Both the position numbers and the translations under genes were made by a program. Source: Pseudomonas furukawaii (GTDB lineage Bacteria > Pseudomonadota > Gammaproteobacteria > Pseudomonadales > Pseudomonadaceae). Taken from it: a stretch of DNA of 64,000 nt. The stretch is taken from contig NZ_AP014862.1 of the NCBI RefSeq assembly GCF_002355475.1, positions 3,906,001-3,970,000 of the forward strand. Direction: 5' to 3'. Below, one piece after another: positions 1 to 8,505 of this stretch. Numbering within the stretch: the stretch's first letter is position 1; each line of letters opens with the position of its first letter. Below the pieces are notes generated by a model. It ran no database searches. It saw nothing but the letters and a program-made list of their open reading frames with translations, and was not told where the DNA came from.

Positions 1-332
1 AAGATCACCGACGTCGCCTCCGCCAGGGGAATGTGCCGCAGCCCCGCAGTGAACAGCAGGCTGACACCGATCAGGCACAGGGCACGCACCACCTGCAACA
101 GCGGCCGCCTGGTGCGCAGCACCCGCAACCCCTCGCGCGGCAGCAGGAAGCCGGCCATCAGGAGCGTATGCACGAGATAGCGCACCCAGACCACCATCAC
201 GATGGGATAGAAGGCCGAGAGGTACTTGGAAATGGCGTCGTGGCTGGAAAACAGGAAGGTCGCCAGGCAGACCAGCACAATGCCTTTCAGCGGCTGGTCG
301 ATGCGTGACGACGGAGGATTCTGGGCGCTCAT
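1..332 (-). CDS. EamA/DMT-family transporter, 5' part only
   Basis: The minus strand reads MSAQNPPSSRIDQPLKGIVL from an ATG at 332 and stays open to the window edge, so about 110 N-terminal residues are visible. Two hydrophobic segments follow, one starting GIVLVCLATFLFSSHDAISK and one near LCLIGVSLLFTAGLRHIPLA. The phrase 'FSSHDAISKYLS...VVWVRY' followed by 'ALRHIPLAEATSV' is typical of the first repeat of EamA (DMT superfamily) inner-membrane metabolite exporters. The substrate cannot be told. It is transcribed leftward out of the window and shares no visible operon with the enolase gene to its right. Confidence 0.8.
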   Translation of the reverse strand, partial: MSAQNPPSSRIDQPLKGIVLVCLATFLFSSHDAISKYLSAFYPIVMVVWVRYLVHTLLMAGFLLPREGLRVLRTRRPLLQVVRALCLIGVSLLFTAGLRHIPLAEATSVI

Positions 333-475
333 CAGGGGTCCGGGGCGTCTGCGGCAGGCAAGGTTGGTAGCAGACTAATGATTAGGCGACTCAAGATATC
401 GGCTCAGCCTGCATCACTCAAGCGTCGACCATACGGAACCCATTCGCCACGGCGCCCGCTTCCTGAATGAAACGG

Positions 476-497
476 AAGCCCCGGCGGGAACCGGGGC
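476..497 (-). terminator. Probable intrinsic terminator after the dehydratase gene
   Basis: GCCCCGG and CCGGGGC form a 7-bp stem with a 6-nt loop. On the minus strand a moderately T-rich stretch (TTCCGTTT) follows. It lies about 60 bases beyond the stop codon of the minus-strand enolase gene. The weak T-tract limits confidence. Confidence 0.5.
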
Positions 498-558
498 CCA
501 TCGGGTGTCCGGCCCGCCGACGGGACTGGACCGGAACATCCCGGGACTGGAGCGCCCG

Positions 559-1734
559 TCATTCGATGATGTTGAAGTCCTCCAGGTGATCCTCGGAAAT
601 CTCCAGGCCCAGGCCAGGCAGATCGTCATCCAGCTGGATGTAGCCATTCACCGGCTGCGGTTCGCCCTTGAACACGTAGTAGAACAGCTCGTTGCCCACC
701 TCGACGTCGAACACCGGGAAAAACTCGGCCATGGGCGAGGCGGTGCTGGCCATGGTCAGGTGATAGTTGTGCATCTGCCCGGCGTGGGGGATCACCGGAA
801 CCGACCAGGCCTCGGCCATGGCGTTGATCTTGCGCGCGGCCGTGATGCCACCCACGCGGTTGGTGTCGTACTGGATCACGTCCACGGCGCGGCGCTCCAG
901 CAGATCCTTGAAGCCATGGCCGGTGAATTCGTGCTCGCCGCCGGAGATGGGCATGATCCCCATCTTCTTCAACTCGATGTAGCCCTCGATGTCGTCGGCG
1001 ATCACCGGCTCTTCCAGCCAGCGCGGCTCGAACTCGGCCAGCCTGGGCAACATCCGGCGCGCGTACTCCAGGGTCCAGCCCATGTAGCACTCCAGCATGA
1101 TGTCCACGTCCGGCCCGGTCAGCTCACGCAAGGCACGCACCTGCTCGATATTGCGGCGCATGCCCGCCGGGCCATCCTTGGGCCCGTAGCCGAAGCGCAT
1201 CTTGAGGGCGGTGAAACCCTGGTTCAGGTAGCCCTGGGCCTCTTCCAGGAAGAGGTCGAGGTTGTCGTTGGCGTAGAGCTTGGAGGCGTAGGTCCAGATC
1301 CTGTCCTTGGTGCGCCCCCCGAGCAGCTTGAACACCGGCTTGTTCACCGCCTTGCCCATGATGTCCCAGATCGCCAGGTCCACCGCCGAGATGGCGGCCA
1401 TGCCGATGCCCTTGCGGCCCCAGGCGTGGGTGCGGCGGTACATCTTCTGCCAAATGTACTCGTTGTCGAAGGGATCCTCGCCGATGCAGATCGGCGCCAG
1501 GTACAGGTCGATGATCTCCTTGGCCACGCGGGGTGCCAGGGCGCAGTTGCCGATGCCGACGAGGCCGGTGTCGGTCTCGATCTCGACCACCAGCCAGCCG
1601 TGGAAACGGAACGAGCCCATGGCATCGCCGCGCTCGAAGAGGATGTCGCTGGCGTTGGTGCAGAAATGCGCCTGGGGCGGCACCACCTTGCCCTTCCATT
1701 CGAAGACGCGAGTACGGACGGATTTGATTTTCAT
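559..1734 (-). CDS. Enolase-superfamily acid-sugar dehydratase, L-rhamnonate dehydratase-like
   Basis: A 391-residue mandelate racemase/muconate-lactonizing-type enzyme. It most resembles L-rhamnonate dehydratase, which removes water from a sugar acid to give a 2-keto-3-deoxy acid. Visible signatures are [13 protein letters not shown], the metal ligand run MLECYMG...WLEEPV...SGGEHEFTG (three acidic ligands, the first Glu where E. coli RhmD has Asp as I recall), [12 protein letters not shown], and [12 protein letters not shown] with the family's basic His. I chose ATG 1734 over the upstream one at 1752 because an AAAGGAG site sits 8 nt ahead of it. It is last in the minus-strand operon, 27 nt after an MFS transporter. 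The exact sugar acid is unknown; rhamnonate, fuconate or a related C6 acid all fit. Confidence 0.8.
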   Translation of the reverse strand: MKIKSVRTRVFEWKGKVVPPQAHFCTNASDILFERGDAMGSFRFHGWLVVEIETDTGLVGIGNCALAPRVAKEIIDLYLAPICIGEDPFDNEYIWQKMYRRTHAWGRKGIGMAAISAVDLAIWDIMGKAVNKPVFKLLGGRTKDRIWTYASKLYANDNLDLFLEEAQGYLNQGFTALKMRFGYGPKDGPAGMRRNIEQVRALRELTGPDVDIMLECYMGWTLEYARRMLPRLAEFEPRWLEEPVIADDIEGYIELKKMGIMPISGGEHEFTGHGFKDLLERRAVDVIQYDTNRVGGITAARKINAMAEAWSVPVIPHAGQMHNYHLTMASTASPMAEFFPVFDVEVGNELFYYVFKGEPQPVNGYIQLDDDLPGLGLEISEDHLEDFNIIE

Positions 1735-1761
1735 GGTCACAGCTCCTTTCACTGTGTGATT

Positions 1762-3087
1762 TCAGTTTGCGCGGGCAGGCTTCAGTGGCTGCTCGTTGGC
1801 GGTTTTTCGGGTTTCGAGGCCAAGGATCAGCAAGGCACCGACCACAGCGACCACGGCGAGGGCGAACATGCCCGCGCGGGGATCGCCGATGAGGGTTTCC
1901 ATCAGGGTCTTGAGATTCGGCGCCACGAAGCCACCGAGGTTGCCCAGGGAGTTGATCAGGGCGATACCGCTGGCCGCCGCCACACCGCTCAGGTAGCCCG
2001 TGGGAAGGGTCCAGAACAGCGGTTGCACCGAGACGAACCCGGCGGCGGCGAAGCAGAAGGCGATTACGGCGAACGTCAGGTTCGGGCTGAGCGCGGAGGC
2101 GGCGATACCGGCGGCGGCCATGGCCAGCATCGCCGCAGCCAATGGGCGGTGCTGCCCGGTACGATCGGCATGGCGCGTGACCAGGCGGGTCGCCACCAGT
2201 GCGCAGGCCCAGGGAATGGCGGTCAGCAGCCCGACATTCAGGCCCACCTGGCCATCCAGGAATCCGGCGATGCGGGTGGGCAGGTAGAACACCACGCCGT
2301 ACACGCTCATCTGCACGGTGAAGTACACCACGCAGAACTTCAGCACCTGGCGGCTACGCAGGGCGCTGAGGAAGCCGTGGGGACTGTGCTCGCGCTTCGC
2401 CGCATCCTCCTCTGCCAATCTGCCCTCCAGTGCGGCCTTCTCCTGCTCGCCGAGCCAGCGAGCGTCACGCGGGCGGTCCACCAGGTAGAAGTAGGCGGCG
2501 ACGCCCACCACCGATGCCATCAGGCCCTCCACGACGAACAGCCACTGCCAGTTGGTCAGGCCTAACACGCCATGGAACTCCAGCAGCCAGCCCGACAGCG
2601 GCCCGCCCAGCACCAGGGCCAGCGGCAAGCCGAAGTAGAACAGCCCCAGCGCCTGGCCACGGCTTTGTGCCGGGAACCAGTAGGTGAGGTAGAGGATGAT
2701 GCCGGGAAAGAAACCCGCCTCCGCCACACCCAGCAGGAAACGCAGCACATAGAAGGTCATGGCGCTGTCCGCGAACATCATGGCCGCCGAAACCAGGCCC
2801 CAGGTGACCATGATCCGGCACAGCCAGACGCGGGCGCCGAGGCGGTGCAGCATCAGGTTGCTGGGCACCTCGAAGAAGGCGTAGCCAATGAAGAAGATAC
2901 TGGCGCCGAAAGCGAAGGCGGCATCGCCGAGGCCGGTATCGGCCTGCAGGAAGCTGCGCGCATAGCCCACGTTGGCGCGGTCGATGAAGGCCAGCACATA
3001 CATCAGGATGAGGAAGGGCAACAGCCGCAGGCGGCTCTTGGCGATGGCGGAGGCGAGCGCTCCGGGCGGGTTGGAAGCAGCGTTCAT
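1762..3087 (-). CDS. MFS transporter, anion:cation symporter type
   Basis: A 441-residue protein with about 12 hydrophobic segments and the anion:cation symporter (ACS) signature near its N-terminus (FIDRANVGYARSFLQADTGL, then FFEVPSNLMLHRLGARVWLCRIM). ACS members import organic and sugar acids such as galactonate, glucarate or tartrate. I set the start at ATG 3087 because AAGGA lies 7 nt upstream; the ATG at 3093 overlaps that site too closely. It is followed by the dehydratase gene, so it probably imports that enzyme's substrate (inference). A large inverted repeat sits in the 290-nt spacer ahead of it. Confidence 0.85.
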   Translation of the reverse strand: MNAASNPPGALASAIAKSRLRLLPFLILMYVLAFIDRANVGYARSFLQADTGLGDAAFAFGASIFFIGYAFFEVPSNLMLHRLGARVWLCRIMVTWGLVSAAMMFADSAMTFYVLRFLLGVAEAGFFPGIILYLTYWFPAQSRGQALGLFYFGLPLALVLGGPLSGWLLEFHGVLGLTNWQWLFVVEGLMASVVGVAAYFYLVDRPRDARWLGEQEKAALEGRLAEEDAAKREHSPHGFLSALRSRQVLKFCVVYFTVQMSVYGVVFYLPTRIAGFLDGQVGLNVGLLTAIPWACALVATRLVTRHADRTGQHRPLAAAMLAMAAAGIAASALSPNLTFAVIAFCFAAAGFVSVQPLFWTLPTGYLSGVAAASGIALINSLGNLGGFVAPNLKTLMETLIGDPRAGMFALAVVAVVGALLILGLETRKTANEQPLKPARAN

Positions 3088-3214
3088 TGTCATGTCCTTC
3101 GATTGCCGGCGATCGCTTCGGGGGGCGACTGGGCGGACTTCTTGTTGGGTGGACGAAGGCGCCTGAGAGCGCTTCGTTGACGCCGACTCTAGCCAGCGGG
3201 AAGCGCCGCGAATA

Positions 3215-3283
3215 ATCACTTGTCTTCATCCAGTGATAACCCCAGGAAATACATCTCGAGCAGATGCACAGCCTGGGGTTATC
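3215..3283. promoter_or_regulatory. Two overlapping inverted repeats ahead of the MFS-dehydratase pair
   Basis: GATAACCCCAGG at 3235-3246 pairs perfectly with CCTGGGGTTATC at 3272-3283 (12-bp arms, 25-nt spacer). A second repeat, ATCACT (3215-3220) with AGTGAT (3232-3237), shares bases with the left arm. They lie between the stop of the PdxA2-like gene and the start of the MFS gene. The long arm could be an operator or an mRNA hairpin. It has no T-run, so it is not a normal terminator. Confidence 0.5.
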
Positions 3284-3376
3284 GAGAGGCTCTGGCCGGG
3301 TAACACGAACACCGCGCCCACCCGGATTGGGTGGCGCAGTGCTGGAGGAGGTCGCGAAGGAGGACCTTGAGGGGCC

Positions 3377-4390
3377 TCAGCCCCGGTTGCGCCCCATGCG
3401 GCAGGCGATTTCGAAGGCCTGCCGGGTGGCGCCGACATGGGCCCTGCCCTGGCCGGCGATATCGAAGGCGGTGCCATGGGCCGGGGTGGTGATGGGGATC
3501 GGCAGGCCGCCCTGGACGGTCACGCCACGGGAGAAGCCCATCAGCTTGATCGCGATCTGCCCCTGGTCGTGGTACATGGTCACCACCGCGTCGAAGGCCC
3601 GCGCATCGCCCTGGACCTTGAGGAAGATGGTGTCCGCCGGGAAGGGGCCCTGGGCATCGATGCCCAGCGCCTGGGCACGGGCCACCGCAGGACCGATGAT
3701 GTCCAGCTCCTCGCGGCCGAAGCTGCCGTTGTCGCCGTTATGGGGGTTGAGGCCGCAGACGCCGATTCGCGGACGCGCCAACCCGCTGCGCTTGAGCGCG
3801 GTGTCGATCAGCCCGATGGCCTCCAGCACCCGCCCCTGGCTCATCAGCCCCGGCACATCCGCCAGGGCCACGTGGGAGGTCACCCGCGAAGTCCAGAGGT
3901 CGTCCAGGACGTTGAACTCGCAGAACGGACCGTCGAAGCCCAGGTACTCGGCGAACCAGTGCAACTCGTCGCTGTGGGCCATGCCGGCCATGTGCAGGGA
4001 TGTCTTGTTCAGCGGGCCGAAGAGGATGGCGTCGGTGACCTTGTCGGCGGTCAGGCGCAGGGCCACTTCCAGGGTATAGAGGCTGTAGCGCCCGCCCACC
4101 ACGCTGGCCTCGCTGCGCGGGAACGGGCCTTCGGCGGCGCCCCGGAAGTCGAAGAACAGCGGCACCTCGTCGGTGAACGCCAGGCGATCCAGGGACGCGA
4201 CCGGCCGGTAGGGGAACTCGCACCCGGCGATCTGCATGCCTCGGCGCATTTCCGCCTCGTCGGCGATCAGCAGCACCTGGGCCTGGCGACGCACCTCGGG
4301 CTCGGCCAGCAGCCGGGCGATCAGCTCCGGGCCGATGCCGGCGGGGTCGCCCAGGACCATGGCGAGGCGGGGAAGACGGGATTGGCTCAT
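3377..4390 (-). CDS. pdxA2: PdxA2-like 4-hydroxythreonine-4-phosphate dehydrogenase family protein
   Basis: A 337-residue NAD-dependent oxidative decarboxylase of the PdxA family. It opens with LAMVLGDPAGIGPELIARLL, followed by LFGPLNKTSLHMAG with the family Lys, CGLNPHNGDNGSFGREE, and VTMYHDQGQIAIKLMGF with the metal-binding HD pair. PdxA proper serves pyridoxal phosphate synthesis. Copies in sugar-acid operons (PdxA2) oxidise 4-phospho-threonate or 4-phospho-erythronate, and TphB-type relatives act on aromatic cis-diols. The operon setting favours a catabolic role. Its ATG overlaps the last codon of the amidohydrolase gene (ATGA), implying translational coupling. No DUF1537-type kinase that would make a phosphorylated substrate is visible nearby. 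Confidence 0.8.
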   Translation of the reverse strand: MSQSRLPRLAMVLGDPAGIGPELIARLLAEPEVRRQAQVLLIADEAEMRRGMQIAGCEFPYRPVASLDRLAFTDEVPLFFDFRGAAEGPFPRSEASVVGGRYSLYTLEVALRLTADKVTDAILFGPLNKTSLHMAGMAHSDELHWFAEYLGFDGPFCEFNVLDDLWTSRVTSHVALADVPGLMSQGRVLEAIGLIDTALKRSGLARPRIGVCGLNPHNGDNGSFGREELDIIGPAVARAQALGIDAQGPFPADTIFLKVQGDARAFDAVVTMYHDQGQIAIKLMGFSRGVTVQGGLPIPITTPAHGTAFDIAGQGRAHVGATRQAFEIACRMGRNRG

Positions 4391-5352
4391 GCGGGTGTCC
4401 TCAGGTCGGTGGTGCCCTGCGGCAGTCGGAACGCCGTGGGCTGGGTACGGTAGATGCGCCGCGCGGTGCCGCAGAACAGCAGTTCCTGGTCGGCATGTGG
4501 CAGGTCGGCGACGATGCGCTTGAAGCCGCTGTAGAGGGTGTCGAACGAGCCGCACAGGCCATCGACGGGGAAGTTGCTGGCGAACATCGCCCGCTGCGGC
4601 CCGAACATGGCGACGGTCTCGCGGACGATCCAGGCGTTGTCCTCGACGCACCAGGGCTGCCCGGCCAGGCCGAGGCCGGAGATCTTCACCGCGACGTTGG
4701 GCAGTTCGGCGAAGCGCGCCATGGCGGCGTGCCAGCCGGCCAGCCCGGCCTCGCTGCGGTCCGACGGCAGGCCGGCGTGATTGAGGATCAGCCGGGTTTC
4801 CGGGAAATCGCGCGCTAGCGCCTCGGCCTCCGGCAGGTTCCACCAGGGCGTCTGCAGGTCGAAGTGCAGGCCGTGTCGCCCCAGCTCGGCATAACCCCGG
4901 CGCCAGGCCTCGTCGCTCATCAGGCTGCGGACCTGGCCGACCTCCTCGGGCCGCGCAGGGCCACCCGGCTTGTGGCGCACGCTGCGCACCCGCTCGAAGG
5001 CAGCCTGGGCCGCAAGGACCTCGGCGGCGTCCGGAGCGTCCAGCCAGGCCTGGGCCACCACGGCGTTGGGCGCGCCGTAGCGCTCGGCCACACCGTGGAT
5101 GAAGCGGGTTTCGCCGATGGGGTCGCGCGGGTCCCACTCGGTTTCCACGTAGACGGTGGCGACCACCCGGTGCCCGCCGGCGTCGGCGAGATAGTCCTCC
5201 GGGAAGTAGCGGCGCTTGATGGCGCTGTAGTCCCCGTAGCGAAACGGGATGGTCTCGCTGCCGGACAACCAGGGGTGGAAGTTCAGTTGCGGGTCCCAGA
5301 AATGGTGGTGGGCGTCGATGATCGGGCCGTCATAGAGCCGTTGCTCAGACAT
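4387..5352 (-). CDS. Amidohydrolase-2 family protein, lactonase-like TIM barrel
   Basis: A 321-residue cytosolic metal-dependent hydrolase of the COG3618 group. It starts with IIDAHHHFWDPQLNFHPWL, the HxH-W motif of this group. It also has VATVYVETEWDPRDP, RSVRHKPGG, LILNHAGLPSD and MFASNFPVDGLCGSF, which carries the barrel-end Asp-equivalent loop. Members hydrolyse lactones such as L-fucono- and L-rhamnono-lactone or 2-pyrone-4,6-dicarboxylate. Together with the sugar-acid dehydratase this suggests a lactone-to-acid step (inference). It overlaps the MFS gene before it by 8 nt and the pdxA2-like gene after it by 4 nt, so the three are one operon. Confidence 0.8.
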   Translation of the reverse strand: MSEQRLYDGPIIDAHHHFWDPQLNFHPWLSGSETIPFRYGDYSAIKRRYFPEDYLADAGGHRVVATVYVETEWDPRDPIGETRFIHGVAERYGAPNAVVAQAWLDAPDAAEVLAAQAAFERVRSVRHKPGGPARPEEVGQVRSLMSDEAWRRGYAELGRHGLHFDLQTPWWNLPEAEALARDFPETRLILNHAGLPSDRSEAGLAGWHAAMARFAELPNVAVKISGLGLAGQPWCVEDNAWIVRETVAMFGPQRAMFASNFPVDGLCGSFDTLYSGFKRIVADLPHADQELLFCGTARRIYRTQPTAFRLPQGTTDLRTPA

Positions 5353-6676
5353 CTTTCACCTCGTCGTTGTCCAGTCCGATGAGCAGGGTGCCGGCGACGA
5401 ACAGGGCCGAGCAGCCGGCGAAGAAGCTGAGCACACCGGCGTAGCCACCGACGTACTGGAGGATCAGCCCCACCAGGATCGGCACCAGGATGCCGCCGAG
5501 GCTGCCGGCCAGGTTCATCACCCCGCCGATCAGGCCGACCCGCGCGGGAGCGGCGAGCAGCGCCGGGAAGCTCCAGTAGAGGCTGCCCCACATGAGGAAG
5601 AAGGCGGTCAGGCAGAGCAGCGCCACGGCGGCGGAGGCGTCATGCAGGGTCGGCAGCAGCAGGAAGGCCGCCAGCGCCACCAGGCCGGACACCGACAGCA
5701 GTCCCTTGGCCGCCAGTCCACGGCGCACGCCCTTGCGGATCAGGGTGTCGCAGAGGAAGCCGCCACACAGCGAGCCGAGGGCGCCGCAGAGGAAGATGAT
5801 GAAGGTGGCGGCGCCGATACCCTTGATGTCGAATCCCCGCGCCTGGGCCAGGTAACTGGGCCCCCAGGTCAGCAGGCCGAAGAACACCATGGCCCAGCTG
5901 GCGCGCCCCACCAGCATGCCGGCCAGGGAGCGGGTGGCGATGCCGAGCCCCTTCACCGGCTCGCGGGCGGCCTGGGCGCTGGAGGTGGCATGTCCGCCAT
6001 TGATGCGCTGCAGCTCGGAGGCGTTGACGGCGGGGTGCTGCGCCGGGTCGTCCCGCAGGTAGTGCCAGGCCAGCCAGGCCATGGCCAGGGTGGCGATACC
6101 GGCGATGAAGAAGGCGATGCGCCAGGAGCCGAGCACGGCGATCAGGTAGGCGATGATCAAACCACCCAGGGCCACGCCCAGGGGACCGCCGCAATCCATC
6201 AGCACCGCGCCGCGGCTGCGCTCGCTGGGCGCCAACCAGAGGGAGTTGAGCTTGCCGCCCGAGGGAAACAACGGCGCCTCGGCGGCTCCCAGGGCGACCC
6301 GGGCGAACAGCAGCGACATCCCCCCCGTGGCGAAGGCCGCCAAGGTCTGGAACAGGCCCCAGAGACCGGTGGACCAGCCGATCACCCGGCGTGGGCCGTA
6401 GCGGTCGATCAGCCAGCCTCCGGGAATCTGCAACAGCGCGTAGGCCCAGAAGAAACTGCTGAGGATCAGCCCCTGCAGGCTTGGCGAAAGGTCGAACTCC
6501 TTGCCGATCACCGGCATGGCGATGGAGAGGGAAACCCGGTCGATCAGGTTGATCACCGTGAGGGCGAAGATGATCGCGAAGATCCGCCAGCGAACGCGGG
6601 AGGGGCGCTGCGCCATCAGGTGATCGGGGGAGGCAGGTGAAGGGTGCAGCTGGTTCGCTGCATTCGAATGAGCCAT
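5345..6676 (-). CDS. MFS transporter, sugar-acid type, operon-leading
   Basis: A 443-residue 12-TM carrier of the ACS/hexuronate group. It shows INLIDRVSLSIAMPVIGKEF, QIPGGWLIDRYGPRRVIGWS, LGAAEAPLFPSGGKLNSLWL and a central loop near residue 220. I start it at ATG 6676, which has GAGG 8 nt upstream. It is the first gene of the minus-strand operon and overlaps the amidohydrolase gene. This is the second importer of this class within 3.6 kb, so the cluster may take up two related acids, or one acid and its lactone. The substrate is not readable from sequence. Confidence 0.85.
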   Translation of the reverse strand: MAHSNAANQLHPSPASPDHLMAQRPSRVRWRIFAIIFALTVINLIDRVSLSIAMPVIGKEFDLSPSLQGLILSSFFWAYALLQIPGGWLIDRYGPRRVIGWSTGLWGLFQTLAAFATGGMSLLFARVALGAAEAPLFPSGGKLNSLWLAPSERSRGAVLMDCGGPLGVALGGLIIAYLIAVLGSWRIAFFIAGIATLAMAWLAWHYLRDDPAQHPAVNASELQRINGGHATSSAQAAREPVKGLGIATRSLAGMLVGRASWAMVFFGLLTWGPSYLAQARGFDIKGIGAATFIIFLCGALGSLCGGFLCDTLIRKGVRRGLAAKGLLSVSGLVALAAFLLLPTLHDASAAVALLCLTAFFLMWGSLYWSFPALLAAPARVGLIGGVMNLAGSLGGILVPILVGLILQYVGGYAGVLSFFAGCSALFVAGTLLIGLDNDEVKDV

Positions 6677-6840
6677 GGAGCGGGCCTCGTCTCTTATCGT
6701 TCTTGTAGTCAGGATGCTCGACCGGGCCCTGGCCCTCGTCGGCATGGGGGCACTATTTCAAGGGGAAGCGATAACCGTCTAATCAAAACTCCTCATAGGC
6801 CGATTCCCTGGGGATATACATCCACCCTTTTCCGCAAGAA

Positions 6841-7318
6841 CCGGCTTGCCGGCGAACGCGCAGGTGACCTTCGCGGGCAAGCCCGCTCCTACCGGGACAC
6901 GGCGCGGCACCCGGCTTCGTAGGAGCCGGCTTGCCGGCGAACGCGCGAGGGACCTTCGCGGGCAAGCCCGCTCCTACCGGGACACGGCGCGGCGCCCGGC
7001 TTCGCAGGAGCCGGCTTGCCGGCGAATGATGCGGAGGAGGTTCGCGGGCAAGCCCGCTCCTACCGGGACACGGCGCGGCGCCCGGCGTCGTAGGAGCCGG
7101 CTTGCCGGCGAATGATGCGGAGGAGGTTCGCGGGCAAGCCCGCTCCTACCGGGACGCGGCGCCGCGCCCGGCTTCGTAGGAGCCGGCTTGCCGGCGAATG
7201 ATGCGGAGGAGGTTCGCGGGCAAGCCCGCTCCTACCGGGACACGGCGCGGCGCCTGGCGTCGTAGGAGCCGGCTTGCCGGCGAATGATGCGGAGGAGGCT
7301 CGCGGGAAAGCCCGCTTG
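6841..7318. repeat. Six-copy tandem array of paired REP elements, 85-86 bp period
   Basis: Six tandem units start with CCGGCTTGCCGGCGAA at 6841, 6926, 7011, 7097, 7183 and 7269. Each unit carries this palindrome followed by a second one, TTCGCGGGCAAGCCCGCTCC. These are the two oppositely oriented halves of a Pseudomonas REP doublet. The last four units share the spacer ATGATGCGGAGGAGG, while the first two have a CGCGC-type spacer. The array fills most of the 768-nt gap between the divergent MFS and tctC genes. Apparent reading frames inside it are not genes. Confidence 0.9.
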
Positions 7319-7336
7319 CGTTAACCCAGATGCGGC

Positions 7337-7367
7337 CATACCGATAACCACAGGCTATCGCTGTATG
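7337..7367. promoter_or_regulatory. Candidate operator ahead of the tct operon
   Basis: An imperfect palindrome: CATA-C-CGATA, a 9-nt centre, TATCG-CTG-TATG. The core GATAACCACAGGCTATC has the T-N11-A spacing often bound by LysR-type regulators. It lies about 80 nt ahead of the tctC start codon, beyond the end of the REP array. The LysR gene at 10767 is the obvious candidate regulator, but this is inference. Confidence 0.4.
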
Positions 7368-7444
7368 CGATTTACTCAGTGGACAGGATATCGCCCGATT
7401 CCCACACTCGGTCCATCCATAACAAGCACAAGAAGAGGACCACA

Positions 7445-8458
7445 ATGAGAACCTTCCGAGTTCGCCCCCTCGCTCGCCTGCTCGCCGGATGCACCCTGCT
7501 CTGCGCCAGCGCCCTCCCCGCCTTCGCCACTACCTGGACGCCCGAGAAGAATGTCGAGATCGTGGTCGCTGGCGGGCCCGGCGGCGGCACCGACCAGTTG
7601 GGGCGCCTGATCCAGTCCATCATCAGCCAGCACAAGCTGCTCGACGTGAACACCGTGGTCATGAACAAGGGCGGCGGCAACGGTGCCGAGGCCTTCCTCG
7701 ACATGAAGCTGTCCAAGGGCGACCCGGAGCGCCTGGTGATCGGCACCAACAATGTCTACCTGCTGCCCCTGGTGGCCAAGCTGGGTTACCAGTGGACCGA
7801 CCTGACCCCGGTGGCCGCCGTGGCCGAGGACGACTTCATCCTGTGGACCTACCAGGACGCCCCCTGGCGGGACGCCAAGGCCTACTACGAGGAGGTCAAG
7901 GCCAACCCGGCGAAGATGCGCATGGGCGGCAGCCAGTCCAAGGACGTGGACCAGACCCTCACCCTGCTGCTGAACCAGACCACCGGCGGCAAGCTCACCT
8001 ACATCCCCTTCAAGAGCGGCAGCGAGGCGGCCACCCAACTGGCCGGCAAGCACATCACCTCCAACGTCAACAACCCCGCCGAAAGCCTCAGCCAATGGCG
8101 AGGCAACCAGGTGCAGCCGCTCTGCGTGTTCAGCCGGGAACGCATGGGCTACAGGGAGAAAGTCGCCGGTGACAAGGCCTGGGCCGATGTGCCCACCTGC
8201 AGGGAGCAGGGCCTGGGCGTGGACCAGTACCGCTTCCCGCGCACCGTGTTCATGGCCGGCGAGGTCAGGCCCGAACAGCGTGACTTCTATGTGGAACTGC
8301 TGCGCAAGGTCAGCGAGACCCCCGAATTCAAGGCCTACGTCGAGCGCAACGCACTGGTACCGACCTTCCTCGCCGGCGACGAGCTGACCGCCTACATCGA
8401 GAAGGACACCGCCCGGGTCACCCCGGTCTTCGAGCAGGCCGGCTGGCTGCGCAAGTGA
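7445..8458 (+). CDS. tctC: Tripartite tricarboxylate transporter, periplasmic binding protein (TctC/Bug family)
   Basis: A 337-residue secreted binding protein with a signal peptide of about 28 residues (RVRPLARLLAGCTLL...ALPAFA). The mature part has the Bug-family phosphate-like loop VVAGGPGGGTDQLGRLI, the GNGAEAFLDM region, and MRMGGSQSKDVDQT followed by TYIPFKSGSEAATQLAGKH. These are typical of TctC proteins, which hand carboxylates to the TctAB permease. The start at ATG 7445 has AGAGGA upstream. It leads the tctC-tctB-tctA operon. Tricarboxylates, aromatic acids and sugar acids are all known cargo for the family, and the neighbouring acid-sugar operon hints at a related substrate. Confidence 0.9.
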   Translation: MRTFRVRPLARLLAGCTLLCASALPAFATTWTPEKNVEIVVAGGPGGGTDQLGRLIQSIISQHKLLDVNTVVMNKGGGNGAEAFLDMKLSKGDPERLVIGTNNVYLLPLVAKLGYQWTDLTPVAAVAEDDFILWTYQDAPWRDAKAYYEEVKANPAKMRMGGSQSKDVDQTLTLLLNQTTGGKLTYIPFKSGSEAATQLAGKHITSNVNNPAESLSQWRGNQVQPLCVFSRERMGYREKVAGDKAWADVPTCREQGLGVDQYRFPRTVFMAGEVRPEQRDFYVELLRKVSETPEFKAYVERNALVPTFLAGDELTAYIEKDTARVTPVFEQAGWLRK

Positions 8459-8505
8459 TCCGGCGCGGGCGCCGTCCGCGCGGCGCCCGCCAGCGAGGTG
8501 AAAAG

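Noticed and set aside
3377-5137. A 586-codon frame spanning pdxA2 and part of the amidohydrolase gene
   Set aside because: Only the last 337 codons encode PdxA. The upstream part is an out-of-frame reading of the amidohydrolase gene.
6644-7115. Short open frames across the REP array
   Set aside because: They translate the repeated units into repeating peptides and have no ribosome sites.
6841-7318. Possible CRISPR array, because repeats recur at a regular 85-86 bp
   Set aside because: The spacers are nearly identical, the repeats are REP palindromes, and no cas genes are present.
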